A stretch of 64,000 nt of DNA from Harmonia axyridis (taxonomy: Eukaryota; Arthropoda; Insecta; Coleoptera; Coccinellidae): assembly GCF_914767665.1 (NCBI RefSeq), contig NC_059508.1, positions 5,580,001-5,644,000 on the forward strand. The letters are read 5' to 3'. This document shows, piece after piece, positions 10,859 to 22,636 of this stretch (the first letter of the stretch is position 1; every line of letters begins with the position of its first letter). The notes under the pieces are model-generated. The model had not been told where the DNA came from. It ran no database searches and was given only the letters and a program-made list of their open reading frames with translations. A program made the translations under genes and the position numbers.

Positions 10859-13800
10859 GGTGTAAGGGGTGACGACCAATGTAAAGGCCCACCCAACTGA
10901 CAACCTCACCTGCACGTGGTGCACCCTGCCAGATAACTAACGAGGCTCTGTCGACCGAGTGATTACCGGTATAAGTAATCCCCTCTTGTCAACAACACCT
11001 ACAGGTGGAACTGACAAGAGTAAGGGCACCCTATTGTCCTGGGGCTGAGAAATCGACCCCAAAGGCGGAAGAATTACAAATAAGTAATCAACGGCATACG
11101 GATGTGGAAAGCCACGGGATGACTACCACATTAAAGTTCCTTGAGGATATCCCTAGTAAGACATCATGGATATGTTCTTGTTAAATGAGTCCGGAGTTTC
11201 AAGCTCCCTAATCGGATCTCCGGAGGGAGCAAATAGGAACAGAAACATGAGTAACCAGAGATCAAGGGCAAAACGTATAAAAAGAATATGTACATGGAAC
11301 GTGAAAACAATGGCCCAAGCTGGAAAAATTCAGAACGCTTTAAGAGAAATGAAAATACTGGACATAGAGATTATGGGTGTGAGTGAGATGAGATGGCCCG
11401 GTTCCAGCTACTGCAGTATAGAAAATTACAGAACATATTATTCTGGAAAGGACGATGGAAGGCACGAACATGGAGTAGGATTGATTGTCAATAAGGAGGC
11501 TGCCAGACTTGTTACAAATTTTGTCCCTGTAAACGAAAGAGTCATACTTCTACAATTGAATGCGTCCCCAATAAACATTAATATAATCCAGGTATATGCA
11601 CCTACCAGCGACCACAGTGAAGACGAAGTGGAAGAGTTCTACTCTCAGATTAAGGACCTCATAAAAAAACTACCTAAACAAGAGATGCTCATCTTGATGG
11701 GTGATTTTAATGCCAAGGTGGGCAAGGGAAGAGAAGGGAAACACATTGGACCTTACGGACTTGGTGTTAGAAATGGAAGAGGAGAAACACTAAGCGTATT
11801 TGCATCCGAACACGACCTGGTAATAACAAACACTTTCTATAAATTACCAGACAGACGGCTGTATACCTGGACGTCTCCCAGAGACGACGGAGAAGACCAC
11901 ATCATTAGAAATCACATAGATTATATCTTAGTAAATCAACGATATAGAAATAGCTTTACGAGCGTAAAAACGTACCCGGGAGCTGATATACAGTCAGATC
12001 ACAATCCACTTGTGGGAGAATATAGGACGAAATATAAGATCATACAAAGAGCAAAACAGATAAAACATAATATAAGGAAACTTAAGAATAATACAATAAG
12101 GGAACAAGTAAACAAGGACATCAATGACAGGTGCAGACAGATTAAGGAAGAAATTGTTAACTCAGAAGAACAAATAAAGTCAATTACCGAAACAGTAAGT
12201 AATATTAAAGACAAGTATCTGAAAGGGGAAGAAATAGAGCATAAGTCATGGATGACAGAAGAAATTTTGTTACTGATGAAAGAACGAAGGAACCAAAAGA
12301 ACAATCCTGCAGCATATAAAAACATACAGAAAGATATACAGAGAAAAATTCGTGAAGCCAAACAGAAAGAATTAGATGAAAAATGTCGCGAAATCGAAAA
12401 GCAGGTTTGATGAGTTCAATGTTCACAGGAAAGTAAGAGAGGTTACAGGAAAGTTCAAAACCAAAACAGTGGGGAAACTTGTAGATGATAATGGAGAACT
12501 GATTGTAGATAGAGAGGACATCAAGGATACTTGGGAGAAGTATATACAACAATTATTTTTTGATGAAAGAGGAAATCCACCTTCCATCCCAACTGAATCT
12601 GGACCTACAATTATGACAGATGAAGTCCAAGCCGCTATTAACACGCTTAAAGACGGAAAGGCTACGGGACCAGACGGGGTGAATTCAGAATTCTTCAAAC
12701 TCCTTGATGATGAGTCTGTAAAATTCTTAACACGCATTTTTAATACCGTCTACAATACAGGAAACATCCCAAAAGAATGGCTCATGTCTGAATTCCTAAT
12801 ATTACCAAAAAAACAGGGTGCCAAAGCGTGTGGTGACTATAGAACTATTAGCCTTATGAGCCATATGCTGAAGCTGTTTCTTAAGATCATTCACCGAAGA
12901 ATCTACAAGGTATGTGAAGAAAGGGTGACGAATACACAATTTGGATTTATGAAGGGTGTCGGCACAAGGGATGCCCTATTTTGTCTGCAAGTATTGTTCC
13001 AACGCTGTAGAGATATGAATTGTAATATATTCGCTTGTTTTATCGATTATGAGAAAGCGTTCAGGGTGCGACAGGGTGCAGCATGAGAAGATGATGGAAG
13101 TTCTGAGAAACACAGGAATGGATGACAAAGATCTAAGAATTATCAGGAACCTTTACTGGAACCAAACAGCGACGGTAAAAATCAATGTGGAGGAACAAAC
13201 CAACGAACTCAATATTCTTCGAGGCGTTAGACAAGGCTGCATCCTTTCACCGCTTATATTCAATCTCTACTCAGAAGAAGTTTTCAAAGAAGCCTTTGAT
13301 AGTGCCGACATGGGAATCCTTCTGAACGGGGAACGATTGAACAACATTCGATATGCAGACGATACTGTGATATTTGCTGACAACATGAACAGCTTGCAGC
13401 AGCTAATCAACCGGATAAATGACGTTAGCAATCAATACGGCTTAAAAATTAACATCAACAAAACTAAGTTCATGGTGATTAGTAAGGAAACAGGTGGGAG
13501 GTACAACCTGATAATTAATAATAAACCTATAGAGAGGGTAACACAGTTCTCCTACCTAGGTACCATGATCAATGAGGATTGGGATCATTCACAGGAGATT
13601 AGAATTCGAATAGAGAAGGCAAGGGCCGCGTTCAATCAGATGGCTAAGGTATTTAAGAGTCATAGTCTAAACATAGGCATTAAAATCAGACTACTCCGAT
13701 GCTACATCTTCTCAATTCTTTTTTACGGAATGGAATCATGGACACTAACAGAAGCAACAGAGAGAAGACTCGAGGCTTTCGAAATGTGGCTCTATAGGCG

Positions 13801-14139
13801 GATATTGAGAATCTCATGGATGGATAAAGTGACCAACAAATCAGTACTGGAACGAATGAACAAAAGCCTGGAAGTAATGAACACCATCAAGAAAAGAAAA
13901 CTGGAATACCTAGGACATATTATGAGAAATGATAATAAATATGGCCTCTTAAAATCCGTTCTCCAAGGGAAAGTCTATGGTAAGAGAGGACCAGGAAGAA
14001 GACGTATATCATGGCTTAAAAATTTAAGGACATGGTTCTCGAAAACTACTACCGAGTTATTCAGAGCGGCCGTGAATAAAGTTATCATATCCAGGATGAT
14101 CGCCAATATTCGGAACGAATAGGCACCCGAAGAAGAAGA
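10859..14139 (+). mobile_element. RTE/BovB-like non-LTR retrotransposon, nearly full length
   Basis: Direct repeats AGCTGCCTGCTGG (10846-10858) and AGCTGCCTGCCTGG (14140-14153) flank the element; the empty site at about 8070 has one copy. After the 5' region (10859-11165, about 300 bp, relatively GC-rich) a single ORF frame set runs to 14122. Only 17 bp follow, ending in a GAA-rich tail. A very short 3' region with a simple-repeat tail is typical of RTE elements. All domains are present, but two frameshifts break the ORF. Confidence 0.85.
11166..14122 (+). pseudogene. RTE endonuclease-reverse transcriptase, two frameshifts
   Basis: Three frames read as one protein of about 980 aa: 11166-12410, 12376-13086 and 13049-14122. 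The first is an APE-type endonuclease with TWNVKTM, VSEMRW, VYAPTSD, GDFNAKVG and SDHNPLV, resembling the BovB endonuclease found in 'craniofacial development protein 2-like' annotations. The second carries RT fingers (NIPKEWLMSEFLILPKK, QFGFMKG) and motif A, FIDYEKAF. The third carries VRQGCILSP, the catalytic YADD, and a thumb with FEMWLYRRILRISW and GKRGPGRRRISW. The first break is a one-base-type shift near 12400. The second is a 7-bp insertion, AGGGTGC, at about 13063-13069, copying adjacent bases. Catalytic residues survive, so decay looks recent. The start ATG at 11166 is the first in frame. Confidence 0.9.
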
Positions 14140-14250
14140 AGCTGCCTGCCTGGTCTAAAATCTTCTTTAGCTCTCAGACCCGAAAATTTGCCACGGAACA
14201 GGACGAATAAACAGTAGACGACACAAGCTTGAAATAGGATTAAGATTTGA

Positions 14251-16964
14251 AAAACATGGAACATCAAAACTCTGAATATCAAAGATCAAGAAACTGTGTG
14301 AGAACTGAAGGACGATAAAATAGGTATATGTGCTCTACAAGAAACAAAGGAGAAAGGAAAGGGACAAAAAATGTATGACGACTTCCTGATAGTGTACAGT
14401 ACATCCCATTTTGTGTGAGACAGCCAGGTTTCTCGCTTGTTATTTAAGATAGAGCCTTGCGGTTTTCACGTTCCTATCCTACTCTTTCGTGAAACTCAAG
14501 TTGGTCTAATCAGATTTTGCATAACTGTTTCCGTTCAAGAGATACAGGACGATTTTGGAAATTGATACTTTTCGGACCCCTCCTTTATCTCCGAAGTTAG
14601 TGGAAATAATGCTGAGGTAAAAACTACATCTGAATCAGAATCCTGCGTAGAATCCAGTGGCGTACTCAATTTTTTTTTCGGGGTATGGTTTTGAAGATTC
14701 AACACAAAGCAATATTTTTTTTTAATGGAACACCCTGAATATTATTACTTCGTTGGATTCGTATTTTTTTTTCCTTCAAAATGATGTATGATACTATGTA
14801 GGTAGGACGTTCAGAAATATAAAAAAACACTAAAACATCAAATAATGATGGTTTTTTTGTTAATGGATCATGAATTTCCCAAGTTTCAATAAGAGGATTA
14901 TTACTTTTGATTTTTAAAAAGGAGTAGGTCATTGATCATACAAACATTCTTCTTGTTATTATGGCTACTATGCATTTGGCAGCATTGTTTTATCAAGCAA
15001 GCATTCGGAAGAAAAAACCAATCTGATCTAGCTGTTATCGCAATGAATTATTATTATTATTATTGATTCTTTTTTATATGGGAAATCCATTGCCCATTAA
15101 CAAAAAAACCATCATTATTTGATGTTTTAGTGTTTTTTTATATTTCTGAACGTCCTACCTACATAGTATCATTTTGAAGGAAAAAAAACCACGAATCCAA
15201 CGACGTAATAATATACAGGGTGTTCCATTGAAAAAAATATATGATAGGTTTGTGTTGAATCTTCAAAACCATACCCCGAAAAAAAAATTGAGTACGCCAC
15301 TGGATTCTACGCAGAATTCTGATTCAGATGTAGTTTTTACCTCAGCATTATTTCTAATAATTTCGGAGATAAAGGAGGGGTTCGAAAAGTATCAATTTCC
15401 AAAATCACCCTGTATCTTTTGAACGGAAAAAGTTATGCAGAATCTGATTAGACCAACTTGAGTTTCACGAAAAAGTAGGGCAGGAACGTGAAAACCGCAA
15501 GGCTCTATCTTAAATAACAAGCGAGAAACCTGGCTGTCTCACCCAAAATGGGATGCACTGTACAGCGGTGTAGATAAAAGTAAAAAAGCCAATGAGGGAG
15601 TAGGTATCGCAGTGCACAATAGTATATTCTATAAAAAGTTGCAGAATGGGCTCCTATTAAAACACGAATGCGAAATTCGAAAACGAGCGACCGAGGAGCG
15701 AGGAGCGAGCTTGCAGGGACTGCACGACTAAACATTCGACAACGCCGAAGATACAGAACACCTTGGTTTTGTGAGGAAGTCAAAATACAGTGCAGGAAGA
15801 AGAAAAAAGCGTTCTTGAGCTAATATCCGAATTGATCTTTGGAGTCCTATAACATCTACAAAAGAATTTGAGAAGGAACTAATAAGCTGTTCAGAGCTTC
15901 ATTCCTCTAACCAGCTTATTAGTTTTTTCTTGAATCGCTGGGAAAATTTTCCAAACAACTAGAAAGTGATTTCTCCGAGCTTCAAAAGCAAAAATGGCGA
16001 TTTATAAGATGCCTAAATGAAGAGATCAATGAACTTATACCTGTAGGCCCGATCGAGGAAGAAACCTGGATCAAATACTTCAGAGATCTTTATAGAAACG
16101 ATGAGACTACAGCAACCAAATGTACACCCAATATATGCATAGAAAACAAAATTGAAAGGCAGAGGTGGAGAAAACACTGAAGAAACTGACAAATAGAAAA
16201 ACCCCAAGCCAAGACGACATCTCCAATGAACTTAATACTTAAATACGGAGGAGAAATCTGATCCAAGAACTGACGAAACTCACTAACAAAATAATTCACC
16301 ACAACATGATTCCGGATGAAAAGCGAATAAGTTCTCTTCTTCTGTTGTTCGAAAATGGTGACAAAAAAGATCCTGCAAATTATAGCGAATAAATTCGTTA
16401 TAAACCTTCCTTAAATTAACACCGAAAATTATGACAAATATTATTATGGAATACACTGATCTTGCAGATGAACAAGTATTCAGAACTGGTAGATCCTGCG
16501 CACATGCTGCATTCGTAATCAGACAAATAACGAAAAAATCAATTGAATACAGCAAACCAGCATTCTTTTGCTTTATCGACCTTTTATTTGATAGGCAAAT
16601 ACCTATTAACATCATTAAAAAAATAGAAAACTTCTAAAGAAACAACCCAGACCAAGCAAAGATTAACAACGCTCTCACTGCACCAATAACAGTTGAAAGA
16701 GGCATACGGCAAGGAGACTCTCTGAGTCCTTTACTGTTTGACAACATAATGGATGAAATAGTCAGACAAGTTCGAGAGCTACGAGGATACAAAATGGGAA
16801 ACAATAAACATCTTTCATTATGAAGATGACGCTGTACTAGTAGCAGAAAATGAAGATGATCTCCAGAGACTTTTGTTTTCATTCAATAAAATCTGTAAAA
16901 CACTAGGTATGGAAATATATGCAGCCGAAACTAAATGTTTGACTACATCTAAAATACCTCTGAG
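14251..16964 (+). pseudogene. Old non-LTR endonuclease/RT remnant
   Basis: The endonuclease begins WNIKTLNIKD at 14251, reaches CALQETKEKGKGQ and, after the foldback insert, continues YSGVDKSKKANEGVGIAVHN from 15561. Later pieces show TPWFCEEV (about 15760), QKQKWRFIRCLNEEIN (about 15985), a fingers segment, GRSCAHAAF (about 16490), an altered motif A (FCFIDL), GIRQGDSLSPLLF (about 16700) and YEDDAVL in place of the usual YADD (about 16820). Many stops and frameshifts are present. The ending TKCLTTSKIPL runs into family-R sequence. It is much more decayed than the RTE element inserted upstream, hence older. RTE-like placement rests on motif style only. Confidence 0.75.
14397..15560. mobile_element. 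TA-flanked foldback element, family A copy 1
   Basis: The element begins CAGTACATCCCATTTT and ends AAAATGGGATGCACTG, with TA on both sides (14395-14396, 15561-15562). Arms of roughly 500 bp are inverted copies of each other around about 15010. No ORF is credible. TA duplications and CAGT ends suggest a non-autonomous Tc1/mariner-type origin. Excising it with one TA rejoins the host endonuclease frame codon for codon. A second copy lies at 32203-33343. Confidence 0.9.
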
Positions 16965-17300
16965 AAGAAGAGGAATGGAAAAAAGAAGAGAAATGGATGA
17001 AGAAGAGGAATGGAAGAATAAGATTATTAGTGAGTTTTTCATATTGTTCATATTCAAATATTATATTCGATTTGGATTTATTATTTTGAAAAACGAATGC
17101 CTGACACAAAATATGGAAAATTGTAAAAACGAATTGAAACAAATTTTGTGAACAATATTATTAGAAATATGCAGCTGCAGAATCATATCTACGAATTTTC
17201 GAATGAAAAATGATATCTCAAATGCACCAATGTGTGTGATTGAATGAGAATGGAATTATGTAAAGAAGATTAATAGTGAGTTTTTTATATCAATAATATT
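16965..17300. repeat. Family-R repeat fragment
   Basis: AAGAAGAGGAATGGAAGAA, AGTGAGTTTTTCATATTG and ACACAAAATATGGAAAATT match the body of the satellite unit and other family-R copies (for example 45170-45250). It forms the left edge into which the Penelope palindrome appears to have been placed. The R sequence resumes at about 26030. Confidence 0.6.
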
Positions 17301-17616
17301 TGAATGTTTGTTTAATTCATATTAAACAGATTTAAATATTTGGTAGAAATTTTATCGCAAATCTCTTGAACAGAAAACTACAGGAAATGAGGCCAATGTA
17401 CAACCAGATGTCCTCGCGCCATTCTGGAACAATCGATTTGCCAAATTCGCACATTTCAGCAAATTCCAGGTGACCGACGTTGACGGTACTCTACGTTCAA
17501 GTAACCTCTAGGTGAACAGCCCATGATGAAACTCTGAGTTGGCATTTAAAGAATTATATGAACTGTACTGATTTCCGCAATGTATTCATTCATATTATAA
17601 TAATCCTTGTGTTGTA

Positions 17617-18417
17617 CAGGGTGGGCAAATAAGCGAGGTAAGCGGTTTTATCTCAGGATCCACTCATCGTAGAGACTTGCGGTAAAAATTTTTACCACTA
17701 AAGTGATAAAAAGAACACACTGGAAATTGTTTTGAATTTCAGACATCTACCGCTAGGGGGCGTAATAGCTACCGTCGACTAAAAAAATGAATTTTACTCG
17801 AAAATGTTTTATATGAAGTTGAAGAAAAAATATCATCACTGTAATCCTTGGAAAATTCTCTATCTTTTTGAATTGTCACTTTCGGTTTTACGACATTAAA
17901 TAAGGGTAGGTGAAAGGGAGAAATCTGACTGATTGAAACGCCTGTAACTTCAGTTTGGCTCAATATTTTTGAGAAAATTAGGTCTCGTCTGAAAGATAAT
18001 ATCTTGTTGATTGAGGACAAAATATAGTCATGATGAATTTGTTTTTGCTGCTTTCGATAGGGGGCGCTAAGTCAGCCAAACTGAAGTTACAGGCGTTTCA
18101 ATCAGTCAGATTTCTCCCTTTCACCTACCCTTATTTGATGTCGTAAAACCGAAAGTGACAATTCAAAAAGATAGAGAATTTTCCAAGGATTACAGTGATG
18201 ATATTTTTTCTTCAACTTCATATGAAACATCTTCGAGTAAAATTAATTTTTTTAGTCGACGGTAGCTATTACGCCCCCTAGCGGTAGATGTATGAAATTC
18301 AAAACAATTTCCAGTGTGTTCTCTTTATCACTTTAGTGGTAAAAAATTTTACCGCAAGTCTCTACGATGAGTGGATCCTGAGATAAAACCGCTTACCTCG
18401 CTTATTTGCCCACCCTG
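17617..18417. mobile_element. TA-flanked foldback element, family B copy 1
   Basis: It begins CAGGGTGGGCAAATAAGCG, ends with the inverse, and has TA at 17615-17616 and 18418-18419. The two arms are inverted copies, but part of the centre and of the right arm is missing compared with the 1,510-bp copy at 24221. The break is at GTCAG/CCAAAC near 18075. Confidence 0.9.
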
Positions 18418-18520
18418 TACACAATAAAATATATTCAAACACCACCACGTGTTTCAATTCGATTGTATCTTCCTGAATTCAGAAGCTTTACATACTACTG
18501 CATTCTGCACTGTTACTTAT

Positions 18521-19105
18521 ACGGATTTACAACCCATTGAAAAAATCAGAAACGTCTTTTGGGAACTGTTCTCATAAAATACTGGAACTGAAACGCTTGG
18601 TAATGCTTGAGGGTTGGATTGCTTATTCTTGAAAGGTGTAGATCTTTATATCGTTTTCGCACTGGTACCAAATCCTGGCTTGTTGATTGTGGAATTCATT
18701 AGTTTGAAATTCTTGTATCTTTCGGATTGTTGTTATCTCAGGAGGTTTCTGGGTAATTCTCCATATGGCTTGGCTTGAAGGCTTTTCTTCTTATGATTGA
18801 TGGGGCTTGGCGTGAAATCTTGAAGTACTTGGGTAGTTGCTCTTCTTGTTACTTGTGGACTTGGCTTGGCTTGAAGGAATTCTTAGTTACCTTCTTCTTA
18901 TGGTACTTGTCGATTTGACTTGGCTTGAAGGATTTATTTTCTTGGTAATCTTGGACGGGGAGTGGCTTGAAGATCTTCTTAAGTAGGCTCGGAGGACCAT
19001 GTATCTTTTGAGATTGAGTTCCCAAATCAGAAGACGTTTCTGCTTTCTTCCATGGGTTGCAAATTCGCTGATTCTTGAGTAAGTTCTGCACCTCAGTTAG
19101 AATAA
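18521..19105 (-). other. Inverted segment with repetitive, FKPSQ-rich reading frame
   Basis: Bases 18521-18590 (GGATTTACAACCCATTGAA) and 19010-19070 are inverted copies. Between them, imperfect repeats of about 60 bp contain CTTGGCTTGAAGG several times. On the minus strand 18849-19091 reads 80 codons with SFKPSQ units. The segment is absent from the matching place in the right arm, so it entered or expanded after the palindrome formed. I do not recognise the peptide. Confidence 0.5.
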
Positions 19106-19109
19106 TATA

Positions 19110-19709
19110 CAGGGTGTTTCCTAAACATGCGGCAAAAATTCAGGGGGTTGTTCCTTGGACTATTTTAAGCATGTTTTGTCCTTGGATGATTTTTGAAAAA
19201 CCTCTTTGTTTCGAAGATACAGGGCGAACCACATTTTTCATATTTTTAAAATTAATAATAGTTTAAATAAAAATGCGTACCGCACTGTGTTTACTAAGTA
19301 GGTACAATTTATTTTTAAATTTGTTTAACAACATTCCAATTACTAAAAACGGCCAGTTTTTTGACTAAAAATTGATAAGTGCAGATGGTAAAGGAATACA
19401 GATTAAACACGGTTTTCATTTGAATTCGTTTTGTGATGTATTAGCAATTTTTAGTCAAAAAACTGGCCGTTTTTAGTAATTGGAATGTTGTTAAACAAAT
19501 TTAAAAATAAATTGTATCTACTTAGTAAACACAGTGCGGTACGCATTTTTATTTAAACTATTATTAATTTTAAAAATATGAAAAATGTTGTTCGCCCTGT
19601 ATCTTCGAAACAAAGAGGTTTTTCAAAAATCATCAAAGGACAAAATATTCTCAGAATAGTCCAAGGAACAACCCCCTGAATTTTTGCCGCATGTTTAGGA
19701 AACACCCCG
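19110..19709. mobile_element. TA-flanked foldback element, family C
   Basis: It begins CAGGGTGTTTCCTAAACATG, ends with its inverse (one altered terminal base), and is flanked by TA at 19108-19109 and 19710-19711. Arms of about 270 bp face each other around 19410. It is absent from the right arm of the palindrome. Confidence 0.9.
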
Positions 19710-19770
19710 TATATTCAGTCATTGGGTATAGGTGACCAAATTTATTCCAGTGAAATACTCTTTATTTTTA

Positions 19771-19818
19771 TTCAGCAATGACGACGTTTCGGCTATTGTT
19801 TGTAGCCATTCTCAAGTC
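19771..19818 (-). other. Penelope 3' motif, hammerhead-like (left arm)
   Basis: The minus strand reads a hairpin GGCTA/TAGCC followed at once by GAAAC and GTC. This is the order of stem II, GAAA core and cleavage triplet in hammerhead ribozymes, which are reported in Penelope-like elements. The other core box (CTGATGA) is not recognisable; CTTGAGAA stands in its place. Probably a relic. Confidence 0.35.
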
Positions 19819-20581
19819 TAAAAAAATTATCCTACTTCAGATCTCACAATAAATACTATAATATTTCAAATACTCTTCAAAACACAAAAAAACAGACCCT
19901 ACAATAAAAACTATACTATTTTAAATACTCTTCAAGAACACAAAAAAATCAGACTTTGGAACACTATCACAAGCAACAGAACACAAGACAGGAAACTTGA
20001 GAATTCTCTCACCATTATGAAATAGGTGTTTCTACAACAGAGTAAGCACCATCGTTATTATTATTCGTATTCATGATCTCTGACATGCGAAAACATATAT
20101 GCAATTATATTCTTGGGAAATCTTTCCGCCAAACCAATTTCTCACAACATTTATGGAAATATCAGATTGAAAAATGTGTGTTCTCCATGCAGAACGTTGA
20201 AAAAATAAACCATTCATCATCCATTCTCCCTCAGTTTTTAATCAACAATCATAACTCGTTGCTGTATGTCTATTTTTATCCTTGATTATATTGGAATAAA
20301 TTGAACTGAAATTAGCACAGTGTGTTATTTTATTCATTGAGTTTATTACTCGTTTTATACAAAATTTCTCCTCTATTTCTCTTTTGTTCTTTATGTTTTC
20401 CTTATATAGAATGCTAGTTTCTTTAAAATCCATATCGTGGCCAAGTTTCAAAACATGTTCTGCCTTATTCGTCCTAATCGTGCTCTTATGTGCGGAAATT
20501 CTGTTTTCCAACTTTTGCTTTGTTGTTCCAATATATTTAAGATCGCAGGTTTTACAGGGAATTGAATAAACTAGATTTTTT

Positions 20582-22432
20582 TGTATTCAAATTAACGTGT
20601 CTCAACAGCTCAGCCATTGACACAAGGTACAATGTTCTTATCCTCTAGGCATTACAAAAAAGGAAACATTGAACTAAAATGATATCAATCAAATTTGATT
20701 GTACAGGATGGGCAAATTTCGATGTTTTAGCACTACAACTTTTAAACCAGAGGTGATAGACAAAATCTGATACCCACTTCTCGATCTCTTTTTCTGAGAA
20801 ACTATCAAGGGTAGTATTCATTTTTGGCCACCTTCTTTTGTTTTCGAGTTATAATCGAAATTGGAAAAATGGCGATATCGAAAAACATTCATATCTCCCT
20901 TGATATTGATGATAGAGCTCTGAAATTTAAACTTTATACAGGCACTTTTTAACGTAGAATCCAGTGGCGTACTCGTCTTTTCAAAAGGGTTTTTAATTAC
21001 GAAGCTATGACCCAAAGTTATGTTTTTTTTAAATGGGAACACAATATTTCTGTGACATTTTTGAAAGCTTAATTTTTCCTGATTTCGAAAATATATAACA
21101 TCGTTCAGTTTGTATCAATATAAATAATGGAGAATGCTCAAAAACTTTTCTCATCTAAGTGTCTCAATATTTCTATGGTTTCAAATGTTGATGAGCACAG
21201 AAAAATATAGCTTCTTATAACAAGAGCAGTATCCTTCCGTCAATCTGATTATTTATATGATTTTTACTAATTTCGACAAAATTCGGATTTAGATATATTT
21301 TATAAATTTTTCATTCCAAAATGGTTTCGGAAATAATGAAAAGATCCACATCATCGACTGTTTCAATCGAGATAGTTGTAATGAGATGAATGCATTGGTA
21401 AATTATTTCTATAGGTCTCTAGAATGAATACGTTCAAATATTGACTTGTGCGGTTGACTTCTTTCTGGAAAACTATTCAAATAGTCTTGTGATGCTGCAT
21501 CCTCATTATAATTGCACCTAATGTAACATTCGAGCATATTGAACTTTTCGTTATTTCCATAATTCATTTTGAAATAGAAAAATATACAAGTATTTCGAAA
21601 CAATGATACTCGTAGCGCTGATTTGATTTCAAATGATATAAATTGATGATTTGACAGTCAAAGCTCGAATCTCTATGATAGCAGTCCATTATTCTGTGAG
21701 AAATTGAGTAAAAAGCATAGAAATGAAGAAAATAATAGAAGGAGACTGTGGCAATGATACAATGCTAAATTTTTCTGTGCTCATCAACATTTGAAACCAT
21801 AGAAATATTGAGACACTTAGGTGAGAAAAGTTTTTGACCATTTTCCATTATTTATATTGATACAAACTATACGATGTTATATATTTTTGAAATCAGGAAA
21901 AATTAAGCTTTCAAAAAATGTCACAGAAATATAGTGTTCCCATTTAAAAAAACATAACTTTGGGTCATAGCTTCGTAATTAAAAACCTTTTTGAAAAGAC
22001 GAGTACGCCACTGGATTCTACGTAAAAAAGTGACTGTATAATGTTTAAATTTCAGAGCTCTATCATCAATATCAAGGGAGATATGAATGTTTTTCGATAT
22101 CGCCATTTTTCCAATTTTCACTTATAACTCGAAAACAAAAGGAGGTGGCCAAAAATGAATACTACCCTTGATAGTTTCTCAGAAAAAGAGATCGAGAAGT
22201 GGGTGTCAGATTTTGTCAGTCACCTCTGGTTTAAAAGTTGTAGTGCTAAAACATCGAAATTTGCCCACCCTGTACAATTGACAGCCTTTTAGAAATTTAA
22301 TGGTTGCTTTAATTTGAGTTTTCGAGATGAGATTGTCTCTTAGATTGTCTTTTAGTCCCATTTGACGACGAAGGTCACCATGTGGGCATCGAGATAGAAA
22401 GTGTTCTACACTTCAAACTAAAAAAAAAAAAA
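20582..22432 (-). mobile_element. Non-LTR 3' tail inserted in Penelope, left arm (split by foldback D)
   Basis: Read on the minus strand, 22430-22275 encodes SVEHFLSRCPHGDLRRQM followed by GLKDNLRDNLISKTQIK and a stop soon after, a C-terminal Cys/His tail as in RNase H-bearing non-LTR elements. After foldback D, an untranslated tail ends in A-rich sequence at about 20582. AAATCTA lies at both borders, as a target duplication would. The same insert is in the right arm. Confidence 0.65.
20704..22272. mobile_element. TA-flanked foldback element, family D
   Basis: It begins CAGGATGGGCAAATTTCG and ends CGAAATTTGCCCACCCTG, with TA at 20702-20703 and 22273-22274. Arms of about 500 bp (20704-21207, 21770-22272) surround a 560-bp core. 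The right arm of the palindrome keeps the empty site AAATTTGATTGTACAATTGA in inverse at about 23083. No ORF is credible. Confidence 0.9.
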
Positions 22433-22636
22433 AATTAGATTTGACTGATCCCATTTTTCAGTTTTGTCTTTGATTTTTGTATAAATAGTATACAGCTTGT
22501 TTTCACTGCCAAAGACTACTGTGTATCCATATTTCTTCATGATGTTTTCAATTTTTTCTCCAGCACCTTTTATGTATGGAAGTACTAACATTTTTGTCAA
22601 GTCTATTTTTTGTTTGTTTTCTGTTCTGTTTAGTAA

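Larger units (their letters stand above)
10746..16964 (+). mobile_element. Old RTE-like retrotransposon, split by two insertions
   Basis: The pieces are 10746-10858 (5' region), 14154-14396 (rest of the 5' region and endonuclease start) and 15561-16964 (endonuclease and RT remnants). They are separated by the RTE/BovB-like element and a TA-foldback element. Removing both inserts restores a continuous order and, at the second junction, a continuous reading frame. 7957-8137 is another copy of the 5' part. The end is placed where family-R sequence begins. Confidence 0.65.

Noticed and set aside
11999..12737. Minus-strand ORFs of 104-120 codons
   Set aside because: They lie antisense to the RTE endonuclease/RT and show no motif; shadows of the coding strand.
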